Positions 8,289 to 11,622 of a DNA stretch of 11,622 bases are shown one piece after another; within the stretch, counting starts at the first letter, position 1, and every line of letters starts with the position of its first letter. The position numbers and the translations under genes were made by a program. The stretch comes from Clostridia bacterium (lineage in GTDB: Bacteria; Bacillota; Clostridia; Christensenellales; Aristaeellaceae): contig JAEDKS010000068.1 in assembly GCA_016295665.1 (NCBI GenBank), positions 1 to 11,622 on the forward strand, written 5' to 3'. The notes beneath the pieces are model-generated. The model searched no databases, was not told the DNA's origin, and was given only the letters and a program-made list of their open reading frames with translations.

Positions 8289-9011
8289 ATGATGCTGCTG
8301 CCCGATGTCTATCAGGTGGGCGGGCCCGCCCGCTCCCATGCCTTTGACGCCACCGCTTATCTGCTTCCGGCGGGCGATGCGCTGCTCATGATCGACTGCG
8401 GAACGCCGGAGGGGTTCCCGCAGATTCTGGAAAACATCCGCAGCCTGGGCTTCGATCCCGCCCGCATCACGCGCATCTATGCCACCCATGGGCACTATGA
8501 CCACGTGGGCGCCGCGGGACTGTTCCGTGCGCGCTTCGCTACCGGGCTATATGTGCACGAGCTGGATCGGGCACAGGTGGAGACGGGCGACAGCGAGAGA
8601 ACCAGCGCCTCCCTGCTCTACGGCGTGCAGTCCACGCCCATCCCGGTGGATGGGACGCTGCAGGAAGGCGACCGGTTCCAGACCGATGCCGGCCCCGTCA
8701 CCGTGCTGCACACGCCCGGGCACACCATGGGCTCCTGCTGCTTTGTGCTGGAGCACCGCATCGGCATGCGGCTGCTCTTTGCGGGAGACACGCTCCACGG
8801 CGGCTACAGCGCAAAGATCGGCTCCAGCGAGGACGCCTGGCGGCAGAGCCTGGACAAGCTGGCGTCCCAGCACTTCGATGCCTTCACCTTCGGTCACTGC
8901 CCGCCCTCGCTGCTCTGCGACGCGGACGCGCGCATCCGAAGTCTGCGCCAGTCCTTCGCTAACTACTACACCCCCTGGTTCAAGGACTTCTACCGGAAAT
9001 ACCCCTACTGA
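8289..9011 (+). CDS. metallo-beta-lactamase-fold metal-dependent hydrolase
   Basis: A 240-residue protein of the metallo-beta-lactamase superfamily, glyoxalase II-like group. The full binuclear metal set is visible: THGHYDHVG (66-74; His67, His69, Asp71, His72), HTPGHTMGS (141-149; His145), FAGDTL (164-169; Asp167) and FGHCPPS (201-207; His203). It should therefore be an active hydrolase, for example of a thioester, lactone or phosphoester, but the family is too broad to name the substrate. No signal peptide is seen, so a cytoplasmic site is likely. The open frame extends upstream into the mannosidase gene, but the start at 8289 (a second ATG follows at 8292) gives the normal N-terminus and has AAAGGAG at 8272-8278. 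It sits 22 bases after the mannosidase gene and 36 before the ROK-SIS gene, so it is probably co-transcribed with sugar-degrading enzymes. One inference is repair or clearance of a reactive sugar by-product such as a lactone or a methylglyoxal adduct; nothing in the sequence proves this. Confidence 0.88.
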   Translation: MMLLPDVYQVGGPARSHAFDATAYLLPAGDALLMIDCGTPEGFPQILENIRSLGFDPARITRIYATHGHYDHVGAAGLFRARFATGLYVHELDRAQVETGDSERTSASLLYGVQSTPIPVDGTLQEGDRFQTDAGPVTVLHTPGHTMGSCCFVLEHRIGMRLLFAGDTLHGGYSAKIGSSEDAWRQSLDKLASQHFDAFTFGHCPPSLLCDADARIRSLRQSFANYYTPWFKDFYRKYPY

Positions 9012-9016
9012 TGATG

Positions 9017-9033
9017 TGCCGCGTACGCGGGCA
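9017..9033 (+). other. small imperfect inverted repeat between the metallo-hydrolase and ROK-SIS genes
   Basis: TGCCGCGTACGCGGGCA can fold as a short stem (TGC with GCA, then CGC with GCG, one bulged G) around a GTAC loop. It ends one base before the strong ribosome binding site of the fusion gene. There is no T-run, so it is not a standard terminator. It might mark an mRNA processing or stability site, or be chance in GC-rich DNA. Confidence 0.25.
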
Positions 9034-9047
9034 CAAGGAGGAACATC

Positions 9048-10697
9048 ATGCGGAAGTGTTATCTCGGACTTGACATCGGCGGCACCAAGTGCGCCGTGCT
9101 GCTCTCGGAGGTGGACGGCGGCATTCACCTGCTGGACAAGCTCCGCTTTCCAACGGAGACGGAAAAGGGCTTTGCCCACACCTGGAACAGGCTGTGTGAA
9201 GCCATGGAGGAAATTCTGCGGCAGAACGACCTGACCTTCGCGGAGATCGAAGCCGTGGGCGTCAGCTGCGGCGGGCCGCTGGATTCCCGGCGCGGGCTGG
9301 TGCTGTCCCCGCCCAACCTGCCCGGTTGGGACGAGATACCGCTGGCGAGAATGATCACCGAGCGCTACCGGGTGCCCGCCTATCTGCAGAATGATGCCAA
9401 CGCCTGCGCGCTGGTGGAGTGGAAGCTGGGCGCCGGTCGGGGCACGGAGAACATGGTCTTTCTGACCATGGGCACAGGCATGGGCGCGGGCATCATCGCG
9501 GAGGGAAAGCTGCTTCGGGGCTGCACGGACATGGGCGGCGAGGTCGGGCACATCCGCCTGACCGAGGACGGCCCCGTGGGCTTCGGCAAAGCCGGCTCCT
9601 TCGAGGGCTATACCAGCGGCGGCGGCATCGCCCGGCAGGCCGCAGCGCTGACGGAGCGCCTGCTTGCCGAAGGACAAATCCCCGCCTGGGTACGGGACGG
9701 TCATGCCGCCAGCGAGGCGGACGCCAGGCTGATGGCGGAGTACGCCCGGCAGGGTGACCCGGACGCGCTGCGCTTCTTCGACCACATCGGACGGATGCTG
9801 GGGCGCGGCATTGCGCAGCTCACCGACGTGCTGAACCCGGAGCGGGTGGTCATCGGGAGCATCTTCGTGCGCTGCGAGGATCTGCTGCGCGGTCCCATGG
9901 AGGCGGAGTTGCGCAGGGAGGCGCTCTCCCACAGTGTTCGCGGCCTGACCGTGGTGCCCGCCGAGACCGGCGAGCAGCTGGGCGATCTGGCAAGCATCAT
10001 GGTCGCGCTCTACGCCACCGGCGTGGAGCCGCTGGAGGAGATCACGGAGCACAAGGCCACCGTGCTGGCGCACTATGAGCGGCTGTTTACCCGCTATCCC
10101 GCGCTCGACTGCTGCCGGGAGTCCGTCATGGAGGCCTACCTGCTGTTGCGGGACTGCTACCGGCACGGCGGCAAGCTGCTGGTGGGCGGCAACGGCGGCA
10201 GCTGCTCGGACAGCGAGCACATCGTGGGTGAGCTGATGAAGGGCTTCTATCTCAAGCGCCCCCTGCCCGAGGCGGAGCAGCAGCCGCTGCGGGACGCGCT
10301 GGAGCCGCTGCTGCCCGGCGCGGAATCGCTGCTTCAGCAGGGGCTGCCCGCCATCGCGCTGACGGGACACGCGCCCCTGTCCACCGCCGTGCAAAACGAT
10401 CTTGACCCGTCCCTCGCCATGGCGCAGCAGGTCATCGGCTACGGCAGGCCCGGGGATGTGATGCTCGGCATCAGCACCAGCGGCAACGCCCGCAACGTGG
10501 CCCTGGCCATGCAGACGGCCCGTGCCCGGGGGCTGCGCACCATCGCGCTCACCGGCGGCACCGGTGGCCGGCTGAAGCAGTGCAGCGACTGCGCCATCAT
10601 CGCCCCCGCAGCCACCCCCGCCGATGTGCAGGAGTATCATCTGCCCATCTATCACACGCTGTGCGCCATGCTGGAAGCGAAGTTCTTCGACTGCTGA
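9048..10697 (+). CDS. ROK-family sugar kinase fused to a GmhA-like SIS sugar-phosphate isomerase
   Basis: A 549-residue two-domain protein. Residues 1 to about 325 are an ROK kinase: LGLDIGGTK (6-14, ATP phosphate loop), GVSCGGPLD (71-79), QNDANACALVEWKLGAG (114-130) with catalytic Asp116, MGTGMGAGII (141-150) and GGEVGHIR (163-170). The ROK zinc motif, normally CxCGxxGCxE, reads VGFGKAGSFE (177-186): all three cysteines are gone while His168 and Glu186 remain. Residues about 330-549 are an SIS domain of the phosphoheptose isomerase type, with GNGGSCSDSEH (381-391), ISTSGNARN (475-483) and QEYHLPIYH (528-536). His391, Glu395, Gln528 and His536 match the spacing of the GmhA metal/catalytic set. 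About 28 extra residues (404-431) lie between the GELMKGF helix and PAIALTG. One continuous frame joins both domains; AAGGAGG at 9035-9041 sets the start. Inferred role: phosphorylate a hexose and isomerise the product, possibly mannose to fructose 6-phosphate. Fructose or heptose substrates are alternatives. Confidence 0.88.
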   Translation: MRKCYLGLDIGGTKCAVLLSEVDGGIHLLDKLRFPTETEKGFAHTWNRLCEAMEEILRQNDLTFAEIEAVGVSCGGPLDSRRGLVLSPPNLPGWDEIPLARMITERYRVPAYLQNDANACALVEWKLGAGRGTENMVFLTMGTGMGAGIIAEGKLLRGCTDMGGEVGHIRLTEDGPVGFGKAGSFEGYTSGGGIARQAAALTERLLAEGQIPAWVRDGHAASEADARLMAEYARQGDPDALRFFDHIGRMLGRGIAQLTDVLNPERVVIGSIFVRCEDLLRGPMEAELRREALSHSVRGLTVVPAETGEQLGDLASIMVALYATGVEPLEEITEHKATVLAHYERLFTRYPALDCCRESVMEAYLLLRDCYRHGGKLLVGGNGGSCSDSEHIVGELMKGFYLKRPLPEAEQQPLRDALEPLLPGAESLLQQGLPAIALTGHAPLSTAVQNDLDPSLAMAQQVIGYGRPGDVMLGISTSGNARNVALAMQTARARGLRTIALTGGTGGRLKQCSDCAIIAPAATPADVQEYHLPIYHTLCAMLEAKFFDC

Positions 10698-10719
10698 CGC
10701 CCGAAAAACAGGAGCTTGT

Positions 10720-11622
10720 ATGAAAAAGATCGACAACAAGGTCATGCTCATCACCTACCCGGACAGCCTGGGCGGCAACCTGGCGGCGCTCCGCAGGACG
10801 CTGAACACCCATCTGCAGGGCGCCGCAGGCAGCATCCACATCCTGCCCTTCTTCCCCTCCAGCGGCGACCGGGGCTTCTCCCCCGTGGGCTATGACGAGG
10901 TGGATCCCGCCTTCGGCACCTGGGCGGACATCGAGGCGCTGTCCCGGGACTACACCCTCATGTGCGACATGATGGTCAATCACATCTCCCGCCGGAGCCG
11001 GGAGTTCCAGGACTTCCTTGCCAAGGGCGACCAAAGCGAATACGCGGGCATGTTCTTCGACTACGCGAAGTTCTTCGGCGGGGAGCCCTCCCCGGAGGAG
11101 CTCTCCAAGCTCTACCGCCGCAGCGACAAGCCGCTGTATCAGGACGTGCCCATGCCGGACGGCAGCGTGAAGCGGCTGTGGTGCTCCTTCTCCTCGGAGC
11201 AGATTGACCTGGACACCAACCATCCCATGACCCGGGCATACATCATGCGGAGCCTGTCCCAGCTGGGCAGCCACGGCATCTCCGTGGTGCGGATGGACGC
11301 CTATGGCTACATCACCAAGGTGCGGGGCACAAACTGCTTCTTCGTGGAGCCGCAGGTCTGGGATCTGATTCACGAGATGGAGGATCAGCTGGAAAAGCAG
11401 CAGATGACCCTGCTGCCGGAGGTGCATGACCGCTACGAGACCGCGCTGAACATCAGCCGGCACGGCTACTACACCTATGACTTCGTGCTGCCCCTGCTGG
11501 TGCTGCACACGCTGCTCACCGGCTCCGGACGCGAGCTGAAGCGCTGGCTGAGCATCTGTCCGCGCCGGCAGTTCACCGTGCTGGACACCCATGACGGCGT
11601 GGGTGTCCATGACGCCGACGGC
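10720..11622 (+). CDS. GH13 subfamily 18 sugar phosphorylase, probable sucrose phosphorylase (cut by window end)
   Basis: The first 301 residues of an enzyme that uses phosphate to split an alpha-glucoside, giving glucose 1-phosphate and a free acceptor (fructose from sucrose). The frame runs open to the last base; family members are about 480-560 residues, so over half is present. Distinctive motifs are MLITYPDSLGG (9-19), HILPFFPSSGDRGFSPVGY (40-58), MMVNHISRRS (84-93), RMDAYGYITK (191-200) with nucleophile Asp193, LLPEVHDRYE (231-240) with acid/base Glu234, and LDTHDGVGVHD (288-298) with Asp292. Bifidobacterium sucrose phosphorylase uses Asp192, Glu232 and Asp290, so the spacing agrees. 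The acceptor-site loops that separate sucrose, sucrose 6'-phosphate, glucosylglycerol and glucosylglycerate phosphorylases lie mostly downstream of the window, so the substrate is open. AGGAG at 10710-10714 is 5 bases before the ATG. The gene starts 22 bases after the kinase-isomerase fusion, which could phosphorylate the released sugar. It is probably cytoplasmic, as no signal peptide is present. Confidence 0.9.
   Translation, partial: MKKIDNKVMLITYPDSLGGNLAALRRTLNTHLQGAAGSIHILPFFPSSGDRGFSPVGYDEVDPAFGTWADIEALSRDYTLMCDMMVNHISRRSREFQDFLAKGDQSEYAGMFFDYAKFFGGEPSPEELSKLYRRSDKPLYQDVPMPDGSVKRLWCSFSSEQIDLDTNHPMTRAYIMRSLSQLGSHGISVVRMDAYGYITKVRGTNCFFVEPQVWDLIHEMEDQLEKQQMTLLPEVHDRYETALNISRHGYYTYDFVLPLLVLHTLLTGSGRELKRWLSICPRRQFTVLDTHDGVGVHDADG

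Noticed and set aside
9017..9033. Hairpin as a transcription terminator before the ROK-SIS gene
   Set aside because: The stem is short and bulged, no T-run follows, and the next gene's ribosome binding site starts one base after it.
8547..10754. 735-codon open frame on the minus strand
   Set aside because: It lies opposite the ROK-SIS and metallo-hydrolase genes, has a low-complexity His/Gly/Ala/Arg/Gln-rich translation without family motifs, and is what GC-rich third positions produce on the opposite strand.
10597..11610. 337-codon open frame on the minus strand
   Set aside because: It is antisense to the sucrose-phosphorylase-type gene, whose motifs are unmistakable; it has no recognisable domain.

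Overview
The window is a GC-rich stretch (roughly two-thirds G+C by eye) packed with eight genes, all on the + strand. Gaps are 4 to 52 bases and almost every start has a purine-rich AGGAG-type ribosome binding site. It reads as the middle of one long carbohydrate-utilisation operon; the first and last genes are cut by the window edges. There is no RNA gene, transposase, CRISPR array, transporter, regulator or convincing terminator. Nothing here fixes the taxon. The strong Shine-Dalgarno sites, the family mix and the lack of export signals on the glycosidases suggest a GC-rich Bacillota/Clostridia-like gut or rumen bacterium, but an actinobacterial or other GC-rich source is not excluded.

Layout: (1) 1-462, C-terminal part of an FGGY sugar kinase. 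(2) 467-1120, class II aldolase/epimerase family protein with an altered metal site. (3) 1167-3272, GH36 alpha-galactosidase-like enzyme. (4) 3325-5850, GH2 beta-mannosidase-like enzyme. (5) 5855-8266, GH38 alpha-mannosidase. (6) 8289-9011, metallo-beta-lactamase-fold hydrolase. (7) 9048-10697, an ROK sugar kinase fused in frame to a GmhA-like SIS sugar-phosphate isomerase. (8) 10720 to the window end, N-terminal part of a GH13 sucrose-phosphorylase-family enzyme.

How they may work together (inference): the glycosidases show no signal peptide, so they probably trim imported oligosaccharides in the cytoplasm, releasing galactose and mannose from alpha-galactosylated beta-mannosides or from alpha/beta-mannosyl glycans. 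The phosphorylase would cleave a glucoside to glucose 1-phosphate. The kinase-isomerase fusion could convert a released hexose into a glycolytic phosphate in one polypeptide. The most attractive reading is mannose to mannose 6-phosphate to fructose 6-phosphate, because GmhA chemistry (a manno-configured aldose phosphate exchanged with a ketose phosphate) is the seven-carbon version of that step. The kinase plus class II aldolase pair at the start looks like the end of a separate phosphorylate-and-cleave route for another sugar, whose isomerase would lie upstream.

The strongest leads are the ROK-SIS fusion, with a lost ROK zinc site and an intact GmhA metal site; the His-to-Ser change in the aldolase metal motif; the divergent GH36 catalytic region; and a CGTAC motif that recurs in the three longest gaps.
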